Origin: Liolophura sinensis
Lineage: Eukaryota > Mollusca > Polyplacophora > Chitonida > Chitonidae
Reading direction: 5' to 3'
Length of the DNA stretch: 64,000 nucleotides
Assembly: GCF_032854445.1 (NCBI RefSeq)
Contig: NC_088298.1
Coordinates: forward strand, 18,249,976-18,313,975
Within the stretch, counting starts at the first letter, position 1. The number at the start of each line of letters is the position of its first letter. The position numbers were made by a program, and so were the translations under genes. The notes beneath the pieces are model-generated. The model saw only the letters and a list, made by a program, of their open reading frames with translations. It did not search any database and was not told where the DNA came from. Positions 34,810 to 45,504 of the stretch are shown here, one piece after another.

Positions 34810-34882
34810 TCTTCTCCCTTTGTCGTCGTTATATGACTGAAAAATTGTTAAGTACGGCGTTAAACCCCAAGCACTCACCACA
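34810..34882 (+). mobile_element. SINE-B/C tail fragment
   Basis: Carries gtcgtcgttatatgactgaa, aaattgttaagtacggcgtt and aaaccccaagcactcacca, the shared SINE-B/C 3' end. Confidence 0.7.
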
Positions 34883-35360
34883 CTTCTCTTTATGCTCGCT
34901 GAATAGTGAACGTCACTTCAATGTTAGGTCCATTAAATAGTGATATTACAGTGCGATGGAATGTATTAGCGTGAACTATTTCTTTACATACAACGTTTCA
35001 TTTATACACCGTGTAAATTCGTCATGCGGTCTTTGTTCGGGTTAAAAGCAATATGGAAAATCCTAGATAAGAAAAGAAACTATCTCGAAGGTTAGGACTG
35101 AAAGTAATAATATCAGTTCTGAGGTTATTCTCAAATATCGGATATTTAGAAGAAAGGTGTTTTATAAACCATCTCTTAAAAATTAATACTAGAAGAAGAA
35201 AGGGTTTTATGAATGACATTCTAAATTTGTGAATACACAGGCTCACAGAATCGCGGTTAAAAAATTAAGGCCCTGATGTTTTATTATTCATCAACAGGGG
35301 AATGGGCACTCACTTCTGCTCTTGCCAGAGCCAATTATACCTTATTGTGGTCTGTTTACG

Positions 35361-35528
35361 TTGACTGGTGTTTTACGCCGTACTCAAGAATATTTCGCGG
35401 TCAGCATTATGGTGAGAGGAAACCCGACAGAGCCCGGGTGAAATCTTTCCGACGTGCAGCGGGAGAGGAGGCCAGCCTGAACTGGACTCGAACTCACAAC
35501 GACTGCATTGGTGAAAGGCTCCTTGATC
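35361..35528 (-). mobile_element. SINE-A copy, shortened
   Basis: ttgactggtgttttacgccg, then a small deletion removing the acttatacgacggcgg block, then central and B box regions (gactcgaactcacaacgac). The head is lost after aggctccttgatc. Confidence 0.8.
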
Positions 35529-35604
35529 TGTAACTAGTGTATCTAGCCCAGGAAGACAACCTATGTGGTATAGATTTAGTAAATGGCAGGGGAAAACAAG
35601 TGAA

Positions 35605-35800
35605 AAGGAAGAATGATTTTACTCATTCGCCTAGAACATTTTTTCCATCTTTTCAACATCATTTAAAACGTTTCACTTGTTCCATCTGCATGATTCCGAC
35701 CTAATTTAGCACTTTATTACATACATATTGGTTGGCCGTTAGTATACAAACGTCTGTTTCGACTCATAGATTGCCATGCGAATATGTGGTTTGTTCTTCT
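35605..35800 (+). repeat. Dispersed repeat J, copy 2 (partial)
   Basis: Shares ctcattcgcctagaacat, catgattccgacctaattt and acaaacgtctgtttcgactc-like words with the J copies at 24.1 and 49.2 kb. Confidence 0.45.
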
Positions 35801-35804
35801 AAGA

Positions 35805-36581
35805 TTGGTCACTTGTGACAACTGTGGCAAGCGTGCGGATGAGGCGAAAGTTTGTGTTTTTCATGACTTGGACAACAGGCACGAACTGACAATAACCTTG
35901 GCACCATTACAAAAATGTGATCTCATAGGGTGTTAATTCGTCTTACATTCAGCCCTTCCATGAGTGAATGGCCTACATAAAATGATACGATAAGTTGACC
36001 GACCGAAGGACTTATCACCGATCGACGTAGAATTGCTTGTCGCAGCTAACAAATCATAAAAACATCGTTTCAGCTCGCTGGACCACAGATATATCCATGG
36101 TGATAGAGTAAGTAGACCATCTTAAAACGGTAAAAATTGTCTTTACATTCATAATTGACCAAAGAACGCAGGACCCTCTAATTTAAATACGAATTAACAG
36201 TGTATATGAAGCTACTATAAATAGGGAAACAAAGGGGCCACGTAAAACGCTATTGTTTCCTGTGTCAACTGTAGTAGTAAGCCTTTTCGATGCTGTTTTA
36301 AGATTGTAACGGGTAATATTATGGGTTCCTTTGGCACACGTCTAGCTTCTGATCATTAAAGTGGCGTGTGTAAACACCCCTCCTCTCAGCATGGTCTGCA
36401 TCAAACAGTTACCGGGATTTAGCTGAGGACCTGCGCGGAATTCATTTCCGGTGGCGCCGCCTGGTTCTGTACGCGTGCACCCAAAAACCTGTCCAACTTT
36501 AATAGTCTGGCTGAGATATTTTTCAGCACGAGGATAAAACGCTATAAAGGAATAAACAGAACATAATCAATGTCAACCCTT
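35805..36581. other. Unassigned non-coding stretch
   Basis: No repeat match or coding-like frame noticed. Confidence 0.4.
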
Positions 36582-36716
36582 GTTGTGTGAATTTATTTAT
36601 TTGATTGTTGCTTTACGCCGTACTCAAGCATACTTCACTTGTACGACGGCGGCCAACATTATGGTAGGAGGGAACCAGGCAGAGCCCGGGGGAAACACAC
36701 TGCCAGTGGTGTGAAT
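36582..36716 (-). mobile_element. SINE-A 3' end copy, truncated, target duplication 10/11
   Basis: Tail tttatttatttgattg, then ctttacgccgtactcaagca, to cccgggggaaacacactgcc at about 36704. gttgtgtgaat (36582-36592) and gtggtgtgaat (36706-36716) flank it, so truncation occurred at integration. Confidence 0.8.
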
Positions 36717-36903
36717 AGGTGACGCAATATGAGCATAAATATTTTGAACCGGATGGAGATCTGGTATCTCGCGTGTTTAGTTTTTGCTACTAGTGAAAGT
36801 AAAGTGTAATTATGCTTTACCACAAACTCTCCGGTATCTAGAAAAATATGAAGTTTACTGACAAAGTGAATGCATCTTATATATATATTTGTTTATTTTC
36901 ATT

Positions 36904-37285
36904 GGTGTTTTGAGTAATTGTAGAGAAGTGACGTCGTATATATTGCATTTAACATCACTGCATTTTTAATATAATTCTGCTTAAGCCATGATGCTAGGGT
37001 GCATATGAATTGCTTCTGTTTATGCATTTACCTGAACAGATAGAATAAAACAAACTAAGATAAATTGACAAGAAGCCGTATCTCACGAGTTCTGTAATTG
37101 CCTTGTCATTTTACCTCAGTTAGAATTTTGTTCCAACTGCTCATGTAAATGCTTAAACAACACCAAAATACACGACCCTAGCACCATGGCTTATGCAGAA
37201 TTGAGTATGAAGTACTGCACTAACGTTCACTGCAATATATTAGACGCCAGTAGCCTAAAATACTATAAATGCAGTGGTGTCATCG
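36904..37285. repeat. GH repeat, palindromic copy
   Basis: 36904-37052 reads as the G part reversed (agtgacgtcgtatatattgc, aagccatgatgctagggtgc, atgcatttacctgaacag). 37128-37285 reads as the G part forward (ctcatgtaaatgcttaaaca, ccctagcaccatggctta, tattagacgccagtag). Two G parts face each other around a 75-bp spacer. Confidence 0.6.
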
Positions 37286-37369
37286 CATTCAGTAACATTC
37301 CAGGATATAGAGCCATAATGACGCCTATGAACAATTTGAACATTTTATCTGATTCTTAGATTTCTTTCG

Positions 37370-37733
37370 ATTTCAGAATGAGTGAGTGAGTGAGTGAGTG
37401 CTTGGGGGTTTAACGTCGTACTCAACAATTTTTCAGTCATATGACGACGAAGGAATCTTTAAGGTGCATGTACGTGCAACGTGCCTCCTTGTAGCAGGAC
37501 GGATTTCCACCGCTCTTTTATTTAGTGCTGCTTCACTGAGACGACTTACCGAAGGCAAGTAAGCCGCGCCGCCCGAGCCATTATACTGATACGGGTCAAC
37601 CAGTCGTTGCACTATCCCCTTCATGCTGAACGCCAAGCGAGGAAGTTACAACTTCCTCTTTTAAAGTCTTAGGTGTGACTCGATCAAGGATTGATCCTGG
37701 ATCTACCGGTCCCGAAGCGGAATTTCAGAATGA
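37370..37733 (-). mobile_element. SINE-B copy 2, head-truncated, perfect target duplication
   Basis: Element 37382-37721. GAGT-repeat tail, gggtttaacgtcgtactcaa, tttttcagtcatatgacgac, body (cgctcttttatttagtgctg, cccgagccattatactgata, gcgaggaagttacaacttcc), then part of the head (gattgatcctggatctaccg) stopping at cccgaagcgg. ATTTCAGAATGA is at 37370-37381 and 37722-37733. The 67-codon minus ORF here lies entirely inside the SINE. Confidence 0.93.
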
Positions 37734-37830
37734 TGTTTGTGTGGAAGGAATATAGAATGTTATTTCACTGTTGTAAGTTTCTGCCTCTGTAAAGGCGATT
37801 TTGGTCAAAATTGTAGGTCATTTATTGCAC

Positions 37831-37976
37831 ACACCTTAAAAAATAATTTGTTTATTTTAACACAGTGATGATAGAATGTATTCTGTTACTAAAACACAAT
37901 AATTTTGCAAAATAGATTCCACCATCACTCAGACAAAAGACTTTATGTTAAATTTAACAGACTATTTTCTGAGTGT
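37831..37976. mobile_element. TA-type MITE, copy 2, internally deleted
   Basis: Left arm (ttttaacacagtgatgatag, aatgtattct) and right arm (accatcactcagacaaaaga, actattttctgagtgt) match the ends of the 42216-42449 element. Most of the middle is missing. Outer TA not certain on the left. Confidence 0.6.
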
Positions 37977-38191
37977 CGTCAAAAGACAGAAAACTAAACA
38001 ATATGACTGGCACAAAATAAGACAGTATCTGAAACAGAGTCTGCAATGAAATGTCTGCGTGTGATCCTAAGACTTGTTTCTAAAATGAATGTGGCATTTC
38101 TATTGCACATTTGTAAGAAGGTTTCATCGAGAAACAGTAAAACAGAAAGGGGCTAAATTGTAAATAGTACATTGCTGTAATCCGTTAATTA

Positions 38192-38410
38192 TGTTTTCGT
38201 TTAAGGGCCCACCCTTAACAACAAGGCACATTAACACAGGCAGGGCTCCAATAAGCAGTAGTTTTGTTTTAATTTAAGGGCCCATCCTTTCCAACAAGGC
38301 ATATCATACACAGGCAGGGCTCCAATAACAGTAGTTTTGTTTTCATTTAAGGGCCCATCCTTTCCAACACGACGTACATATACCAGCAAGCCTCGATATC
38401 CAGTAGTTAA
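38192..38410. repeat. Three tandem copies of a 73-bp unit
   Basis: ttaagggccca starts at 38201, 38274 and 38347, giving a constant period of 73. The unit also holds cctttccaacaaggca, acacaggcagggctccaata and a cagtagttttgtttt joint. The third copy is the most diverged. Confidence 0.9.
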
Positions 38411-38414
38411 AGGA

Positions 38415-39316
38415 TTTGCTTTTGTTCGTGATTAGATAGCGACACCTCTTCTAATTCGCAACGTCCCGGAAATCACCCGATCTGACAATAAAGACACCAG
38501 AATAACAATTTGCCCACCTGACAAAACAGTCACTATGGGATGACAAGTTAAACAAATAAATGGAAGCATAAATAACGCTTCAGAAACTCAAAGCCGCTCG
38601 ACAAAGCTTGCTGTTTGATCAAATCATAGCTTGGTAAACACGCAGAAGGATATCAATAGGCCGTAATGAAATATATCCATTAAAGTCTGTTTGCTCGAAC
38701 TGACTTCAAAAATCCCCACTAATGGGGCATATTTGCCCTGTTATAATCGTTTTCTCATTAATGTGGATATGTAGTAGAGAGAGACTGAATAGCCAGCCGG
38801 GTGTTTTATGGACTTATTAGAGTGTTCTGTCAAAGCTAACCGAACCCAATATTACCCGACCAAGAAGGCCTGTTTCCACACAGTTTGCTAATGGCGTATA
38901 TTTCGCTAAGGCAGACAATCAATGCTGGCCTAATTAAGTCCTCACTGAAGGACTCTGTCCAGGTCGTGCAAGGACCCTCACGCACCTGATACGTATAACT
39001 TCCAGCAGTGTGGATGACCGCATGGATCGCTGGAATTTTTTGAGACACCTTTTAAAGAGAATAACTGTTTCTAAGTTGCCTTACTGCCGTGTTTTTCACC
39101 TGTAAAACCCGACGATATTGTTTCGATTTTCATAGCGACTATCGCATTTCTTCAGATCTAACTGATCGTTGATCCGCGTTGAATTTCTTCTTAGTATGAA
39201 AAAAATATGAAAGACAATAAACACTGATGTTATCGTTTTAGTCTTTACAAATATATACGTACTTTAGTTTACAGCATCAGAATTGTCAAGTCAAAACAAT
39301 AAAACATATGCATATA
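38415..39316. other. Unassigned stretch with one weak ORF
   Basis: A 70-codon minus frame at 38836-39048 (starts MSQKIPAIHAVIHTAGSYTY) has protein-like composition but no motif, splice context or start-site support. I do not call it a gene. Confidence 0.35.
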
Positions 39317-39545
39317 GGGGCCTCAGTGTCCGAATTCTTTGGCGTGTCAGTGCGGCGTAATGACCAGGAGCCTCTTACCATCTCATGCTAGCTTCCGCTC
39401 TGATCGTACTTAGGAAGGCCCGCCAGCAGCCTATGGTTGGTTCTTGGTTTCTGCCTGGTTTCTTCCCACAGCAATGTTTGCAGTGGTCGTATAAGTGAAA
39501 CATTCTTGAGTACTACGTAAAACACCAGTCAAATAAATAAATGTA
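39317..39545 (+). mobile_element. SINE-A copy, diverged, full length
   Basis: ggggcctcagtgtccgaatt head, tgaccaggagcctcttacc, a B box lost by deletion, ctggtttcttcccacagcaa, gtcgtataagtgaaacattc, tactacgtaaaacaccagtc and an AAAT tail. Confidence 0.8.
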
Positions 39546-39838
39546 TAAATTAAAAAAAAGATTTAAAATATCAGTTTTGTCAATCTGAATATTTAAAATT
39601 AGGTGGTTTCGCGGAAATAAAGGCTGGTTACCGTTCTCCTGGCTAATTATGGTGTATTTATTATTACATTACCTTCTCAAGCCAAAACTTCAATGCTCTG
39701 GTATACATTCGTTCGAGGCTGTTTCGTCACGCTAACCTTCTCGGCTACTAAGTCCCTAAAATGTTTCACCTATATAATATTAAGAGTACAGAATGGAGAG
39801 CAAAAGCTGAGCAGAGACTACCATGTGATATTTACATA

Positions 39839-40083
39839 TGTATTTGATTGGTGTTTTACGCCGTACTCAAGAATATTTCTCTTATAGGACGGCGGCCAGC
39901 ATTATGGTGTGAGGAAACCAGGCAAAGCCCAGGGGAAACCAACGACCATCCGCAGGTTGCTAAGAGACCTTCCCACTTACGGCCGGATAGGAAGCCAGCA
40001 TGAGGTGGACTTTAACTCACAGCGAACGCATTGGTGAGAGACTCCTGGGTTAGTACGCTCTGCTACCACGCTAACCAGCTACA
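39839..40083 (-). mobile_element. SINE-A copy, nearly full length
   Basis: gtatttgattggtgttttac tail, acgccgtactcaagaatatt, central domain, mutated B box (ggactttaactcac), and a head ending ctaaccagcta. TGTGATA appears on both flanks, a possible short target duplication. Confidence 0.88.
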
Positions 40084-40084
40084 G

Positions 40085-40980
40085 TGTGATAATTGACAAA
40101 TTACTTTAAAAATCGGGCTTTCGTGAGTTTACCTCAAGCAAGGTTATATTCTAGCCGTTCATGTAAATGCCTACCGCTATATACTGTTTAGCATGTTGTA
40201 TACTGAATTAATACATGTTTTATAGATCCAGGATTTATACCTACATTGCACACAAACTCAGCAGAAACACTGAGATAGCCCTGCGGATGAACGTTTCTAC
40301 CAAATAACCGTATGAAATAGACGAGAATTGTTCGTGTTTTCTACACCATTGCGCGCCATTTGCCCTACCGCGATCGGTCAAAGATACAATCGTTCCACGA
40401 CAGTAAATCCGTAGAGAATTTCCAATTGGACACGGAGAATCCATATCTTAAGTTATATGTTCTGGCTGATACAAAAGAATAATCGATGAGATTGGAACAT
40501 CGGTATACCATAGAGTGAGAGCCTCGATATTCATCACGTGCAGTGATTATACGATCAGGTTTCAAATGTGGATTGGTTTTAATCTCTTGGAAACACAAGC
40601 ACGGGTTCAAACATTTTTGGACAAGGAATTTCTGTATTTCCCCACTCTCACTGCAGCAAGCAGGTGCGGGGCCTTAGTGAAGATCAGAGATCGACTGATG
40701 TGGCCGTCCACCGATATGATGTCTATATCTGTAAATCTCATCTGATCTCGTCAGTAACTTGCGAAAGATTTGATCGATATTTAAAAGGTGGTTAGAGCTG
40801 GAGTGCAATTGCCTGTGCAAAACTGACAACGCTACAGTAATTCCTAGGCTTACCCATGGAAAAAAATCAAATAATAAACAATCTACATATACTAGCCATA
40901 AAGTGGCTTTCTGAGACAAAAGAAAGAACAATTAATAAGACTAGTGCATACAGAAAATCTACTCAATACAACTGGTGACT
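40085..40980. other. GH fragment and unassigned sequence
   Basis: About 40140-40200 carries the G words ttatattctagccgttcatg and taaatgcctac. Beyond that, several overlapping minus frames of 67-85 codons (40241-40931) show no domain or splice support. Confidence 0.4.
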
Positions 40981-40984
40981 ATTT

Positions 40985-41268
40985 TAGAATTGGATTTTTT
41001 TTATGTTGATTGGTGTTTTATGCCGTACTCAAGAATATTTCACTTATACGACGGCGGCCAGCATTATGGTGGGTGGAAAACGGGCAGAGCCCGCGGGGAA
41101 CCCACGACCATCCACAGGCTGCTGACAAACCTTCCCACGTACGGCCGGAGAGGAAGCCAGCATGAGCTGGACTTGAACTCACAGCGACCGCATTGGTGAG
41201 AAACTCCTGGGTCATTTCGTTGCGCTTGCGCGCTAACCAACTGAGCCACGGATGCCCCTAGAATTGGA
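40985..41268 (-). mobile_element. SINE-A copy, full length, perfect 10-bp target duplication
   Basis: Element 40995-41258. T-rich tail, gttgattggtgttttatgcc, full central domain, B box complement ggacttgaactc, A box complement ccaactgagcca, end cggatgcccc. TAGAATTGGA is at 40985-40994 and 41259-41268. With the 26.45-kb copy this is the best preserved SINE-A in the window. Confidence 0.96.
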
Positions 41269-41269
41269 A

Positions 41270-41935
41270 GAACATATGTTGTTATAATAAATGGGAGGAA
41301 ACGTGGATTGAAAGACAAATGAAGTAGCAGCTATAAGGTATTTAAAGAACAAACAAAGGTATAAAATGCGAATGGAGGTGAGAGTGAAAGTGTGGCTGCA
41401 TATAATTGTTAATTTTCTGATTGGTGAAAAAGAAAGAGAAAAAAGCAAACTGACTAAAGATCAGTTGGTACTCATACAGGCATTCCTGACTAGTTTCCTT
41501 CATCTATAAGAGTGGAAATATTTAGTACTGCGCTCAATTCAGATAGACAAATGAATTAATTCCAGTCATGGGCAAATTCGTCTTTTCGCAGTTCTAGGTA
41601 ATGAAAGAAACCCATGCTTCGTTACATATGATTATTTTGGTCTGGAAAAAAACTTTATAGATTTGGTAACGTAATAGGTTAAAAGCTATATTCTTATGGC
41701 ATTTCCTTTGAAATATACATAGAACATATCGATTTATAAAGCAGGCGGTGTTGCACGTGTGTTTGTCGAAAGATAATATTTGATAATAGATAATAACTCT
41801 ATGCAGTTGAATGCAATTGTGTTGGTGTTACGAGGTGTTTGTTATTGTCAGATAAGAACGATGCCTTTCGGAACATGAAACGAAGAAATAAAAAAAATCG
41901 TTTCAGAAAAAAAGCAGAGATAGAAAATGATAAAG
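41270..41935. other. Unassigned non-coding stretch
   Basis: AT-rich sequence with nothing recognised. Confidence 0.4.
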
Positions 41936-41939
41936 ACTT

Positions 41940-42200
41940 AATACAGCACAGAGAGTAAAACCAGAGCAGCGACGACAGTGTGATATTTGTCCAGTATATA
42001 GTCGCACGTAACCCTTTAAATGCGTGCATTGTGAATTTATATCAGATAACGATTTATTCAAGCTGTTGACCTAAATGTTTAAATGGTGGAAAATAACACA
42101 CCCGGTAGCACCATGGCTGGCAACAGAAACTGGGTTGACAATGACACGTGTTGAAAACAAATGCAAAACATTCTCTGACTAAACAGAAAATAATAATTCT
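41940..42200. repeat. GH repeat copy
   Basis: H part on minus (accagagcagcgacgacagt) then G part (aagctgttgacctaaatgtt, ggtagcaccatggctggcaa), the same order as at 24385-24640. A MITE follows directly. Confidence 0.5.
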
Positions 42201-42213
42201 GTATTCTACACCC

Positions 42214-42451
42214 TACACTCAAAAAATTAATCTGTTAATATTAACAGAAAGTCTGTTGTCTGAGTGATGCTAGAATGTATTCTACTATTGTAGCAGATTG
42301 TTCTGTTGAATATTGAACATGCAGATTCCATTACACTATCAAGTTATGATATTAAATATGAAAGAATATTATGTTATAACAACAGAATACACCCAAGCAT
42401 CACTCAGACAACAGACTGTCTGTTACAATTAACATTCATTATTTGAGTGTA
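42214..42451. mobile_element. TA-flanked MITE, copy 3, best preserved
   Basis: Element 42216-42449 (234 bp) with TA at 42214-42215 and 42450-42451. Terminal inverted repeats of about 66 bp: cactcaaaaaattaatctgt ... gtctgttgtctgagtgatgc against agcatcactcagacaacaga ... ttcattatttgagtg. No ORF. A Tc1/mariner-type non-autonomous element is the simplest reading. Confidence 0.9.
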
Positions 42452-42912
42452 TCCTTAAAACTTTGGATGTACGACGTCTGCATAAAACTCAGTTGAAGGC
42501 TCGGTGGTAGATGCAAATATCTTTGTTTCACGAAAACAAAAGCAAATTCTCCATTCAAAAATTGTAGCGAAAGCCTGAATAAATACTGTGTATTTCTGTG
42601 CAAATGACTTGCGGCTAATTTTGTACGCCTAGCAGCTCCACTGTATCTCCAAATCACGCGGATCTTCATTCTCCTGAAGAACAGCTTAGGTTTCTATTAT
42701 TAAAAAACCACCGCTTTAGTAACCTGACAGTCCGGCTACATATTAGTTTGAACATCACAAAAGTTTCAATCATTTACGATAGCATGCATATCATTACAAT
42801 ATGCTCTATATATCCGCCAGATAAGACTTTGACTTTGTGTATAATTGAAGCTTTAATTATCCTATTACCTGCACACCATACACGTATGTACAAATACGCA
42901 GTTTCTTAACCC
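42452..42912. other. Unassigned non-coding stretch
   Basis: A 76-codon minus frame at 42439-42669 overlaps the MITE end and is not credible as a gene. Confidence 0.4.
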
Positions 42913-43520
42913 GATGAAATAGACGTTGTATGCTAGCGAAACAACATCTAACAGAGGTCCATTCAAAAGCCATTAGTATTTTCTCATCTGCATCTGAAAC
43001 CTTTTTAGCGTTCTATACCTGACACTTTTTCAATCAACAATCCCTAGCCGAGGAGATCGCACTATTATTAGGCCACAACCGGCCCCAGTTACGATAATAT
43101 CAAGTATTTCTGGTCCAGGCCCCAGCAAAACTTCGAACTGACAGCTATGTTCGCCGTAACCTTCGCCTACTGGACTATTCTTCTCGATGTGGACTTTTCG
43201 TTTGTCATGCACAGCTGATTGTTATCTGCGAAGCTTGGCGAAAAGTCTCCTTCGTCGGGAATACTCAGCAAAGCATAGAGAAGGGAAACATTGCCTGCCA
43301 TTTCAAACCTTTGCCGCCATTTCGGTTTTAAAATGACCGATTTCAGCAAAACAAAAGCTGCTTGTGGTCCAAAATAAAGGACAGTCCCCTCGGCTAGGGA
43401 TTGCCGACTGAGAAAATATCAGGTAGGGAACGCTACAGGAGGTCCAACAGCCGATAGGAAAGTACCAATGCTTTTGTGAATGGACCTGGTTTCGTTTGCA
43501 TACAACGTCTAATTCATTAG
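42913..43520. mobile_element. Large foldback element with about 140-bp inverted arms
   Basis: Left arm 42913-43056 and right arm 43384-43520 are inverted copies. Shared words include tagacgttgtatgc-a-cgaaa, aggtccattca, agcgttc-taacctga-type and aatccctagccgagg. The 327-bp loop is GC-richer and carries minus-strand coding-like frames. No second copy and no target duplication were seen, so whether this is a transposon or a local inverted duplication is open. Confidence 0.7.
43030..43349 (-). pseudogene. Coding-like fragment inside the foldback loop, frame-broken
   Basis: Two overlapping minus frames. One (43167-43349) contains MAGNVSLLYALLSIPDEGDF and ends RRIVQ. The other (43030-43212) contains GYGEHSCQFEVLLGPGPEIL and runs into the left arm. 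The sequence is rich in CpG and sensible codons compared with its surroundings, suggesting a captured or decayed exon with a frameshift between the two parts. I do not recognise the protein. Confidence 0.3.
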
Positions 43521-43869
43521 GCTAGCAGTTTCTCGCCTTTGAGGTACTTTGATCTGAAACAACTTAATGCAATATGCACTCACGGGAAGACCTTTTTATA
43601 AGCAGGATGGACTGATTTCCGGACGTAAATTAAGTAAATTAGGTCAACTAAGTAAATGGTAACATATTAACGAAGCCATCTTTCTGGTGCAATAGATCTT
43701 GTTAAATTATTCCATTTCTTTGCTTTGGGCAGATTGTGGATAATCTCTTCTAGGACATCAAGATGATATGTAACAGCAAAGTTTCCTCGAGCGCTTGATC
43801 AATGTAGTTTTATATGATGTAGCATGACTTAGTTCACCATTGTACTGGTCCCTTTTGCATTATTTCAAT

Positions 43870-44165
43870 GTCATTATATGTATAATATGATAACAACATG
43901 CTTTTGAGTAATTCTAGACCAGTGACGTCTAATAAATTGTAAATAGTATCACTGCTTTTTATTTAATTCAGGCTACGTCATGATGCTTGGGTGTGTGTAA
44001 TTTACTACTATTTACATGAAGAGTTAGAATAAAACCTTGGCTGAAATAAAGTTTACATGTGGACATTTGTCCATTTATCGCATTTGTCGTAGCTGCTCTG
44101 GTCTGGTTTCACTCTTTATTCTGTAAGTCTTATTGTATTGTGCATCTTATTACGTCAAACAAACG
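43870..44165. repeat. GH repeat copy, inverted order
   Basis: G part reversed (accagtgacgtctaataaat, gtcatgatgcttgggtgtg, tttacatgaagagttagaat) then H part forward (gtcgtagctgctctggtctgg, tctttattctgtaagtctta). This is the mirror of the 41.94-kb arrangement and shows that G and H belong to one element. Confidence 0.55.
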
Positions 44166-44169
44166 TACA

Positions 44170-45280
44170 TATGTGTATCTACGTAAGACACGCCTTAATG
44201 ATACATTGGTAAGTGGATTTAAATGCCAGATTTAAAAAAAAACGTATGGTGAATTCACTGTTACTAGGTTACTATGAAAAGTAGAATATTTTCTTTCCTT
44301 GATACAAATCAATGTTTTGTAGCTACATTATTATATAATATGCACAATGCGCATAGTCTTAGTATATCAGGATCAGGTTGTTCAAAAACTCGTTAGTGAC
44401 ATAATAAGGTCAAATATGTGACACCCTGTCTCTTAGCGTGTAATTCACTTGACGCGTACAAAAGACGCTTGTCGGGATATCGCGGCTATTACGTGTATCC
44501 GTTTTTTTCCAATCCAAATTGAAGGGTTTATTACTGTCGAACACATTTTTAAATTGCAATATGGACACGCAGTCCATGCTATTGAAAAGTGCCAGGGGTT
44601 AAAACTGGAAACACTAAAATATTGACAAATTATTGTATTAAAAATAGTTTCACATAAGCGCAATGCTGGCAGGCATTTTCCTGTCCTTTCAATTGCTTTT
44701 TAGAAGCAAGACAATATCATCTGTTGCTTGACAGAGCTTTCCAGTGTATGCTAGGAAAAGAGATTTTGGCAGAGACAATATTTCAATAACGCCTCGTGAG
44801 TGACCGCAGGTGCGACTTGAGAAAATTGGATTCTCTACACCGGCACAAATAAACATGTCATACTGACCTTCAATCTTCTTCCTCGCATCAGTATCAAGGA
44901 AGCCAATAAAAGGCAAAAATACGAAGAATAACCGGAAATGAGAATACCTGCTCAATTTCAACCAAGCGAAATGACAAATGTTGCACAAACCTTGCTGAAA
45001 GGCGATACCTTCTTGAAGAGATAATCATGTTTTGCGGCTAGCTGTAGAAAGTCTGACCTTGTGCATTAAGAAGTTATCTCTTTCCAGAAACCCACAGAGC
45101 GAAAACATATCTAGATTTTCTCATTTCTACGTTTCCCCTGTTTTTTCTACCTTTTTTCAGTACTTTAGATGATGACAAAGACACTGACACGGAATCCTTT
45201 TCTTTGTAAAGTTGATGACCGGTTCAACTCGGTTTATTTGCGTCACAAACATGTGAATAACAAAAACTCTGAAACTTTCA
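44170..45280. other. Unassigned stretch
   Basis: A 99-codon minus frame at 44689-44988 has a hydrophobic N-terminal run (HFRLFFVFLPFIGFL) that could pass for a signal peptide, then four cysteines. No domain recognised and no transcript signal, so no gene is called. Confidence 0.35.
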
Positions 45281-45282
45281 TA

Positions 45283-45500
45283 CTCCGTAAAATGTGGAGG
45301 AAGGAAACAGGGCTCCTGTGTCAGCATAATATGACTGGATGGTTTGTCATGTCTGGTGTCTTGATACTTCAGCGGCGGCAGCGCTTTGAAGGCATGGACT
45401 CGCTCTGCCACAAGAAGACACATTATATATAGACAACGCCTAATGACTCCTCGTCGTCAAATGACTGACAAAATTGTTAAGTACGACGTAAAACCCAAAG
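45283..45500 (+). mobile_element. SINE-C copy 3, head-truncated
   Basis: Reads ggaaacagggctcctgtgtc, agcggcggcagcgctttgaa, gactcctcgtcgtcaaatga, aaattgttaagtacgacgta, aaacccaaag. Plus orientation, ending in the shared tail. ORFs on both strands of 87-88 codons are inside the SINE. Confidence 0.75.
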
Positions 45501-45504
45501 TATG

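Noticed and set aside
37433-37636. 67-codon minus ORF.
   Set aside because: Lies wholly within a SINE-B copy bounded by a target duplication.
40241-40931. Three overlapping minus ORFs (67-85 codons).
   Set aside because: Frames overlap one another, with no motif or conservation to prefer one.
44689-44988. 99-codon minus ORF with signal-peptide-like start and cysteines.
   Set aside because: No recognisable family, no splice or promoter evidence. Mentioned only in the stretch description.
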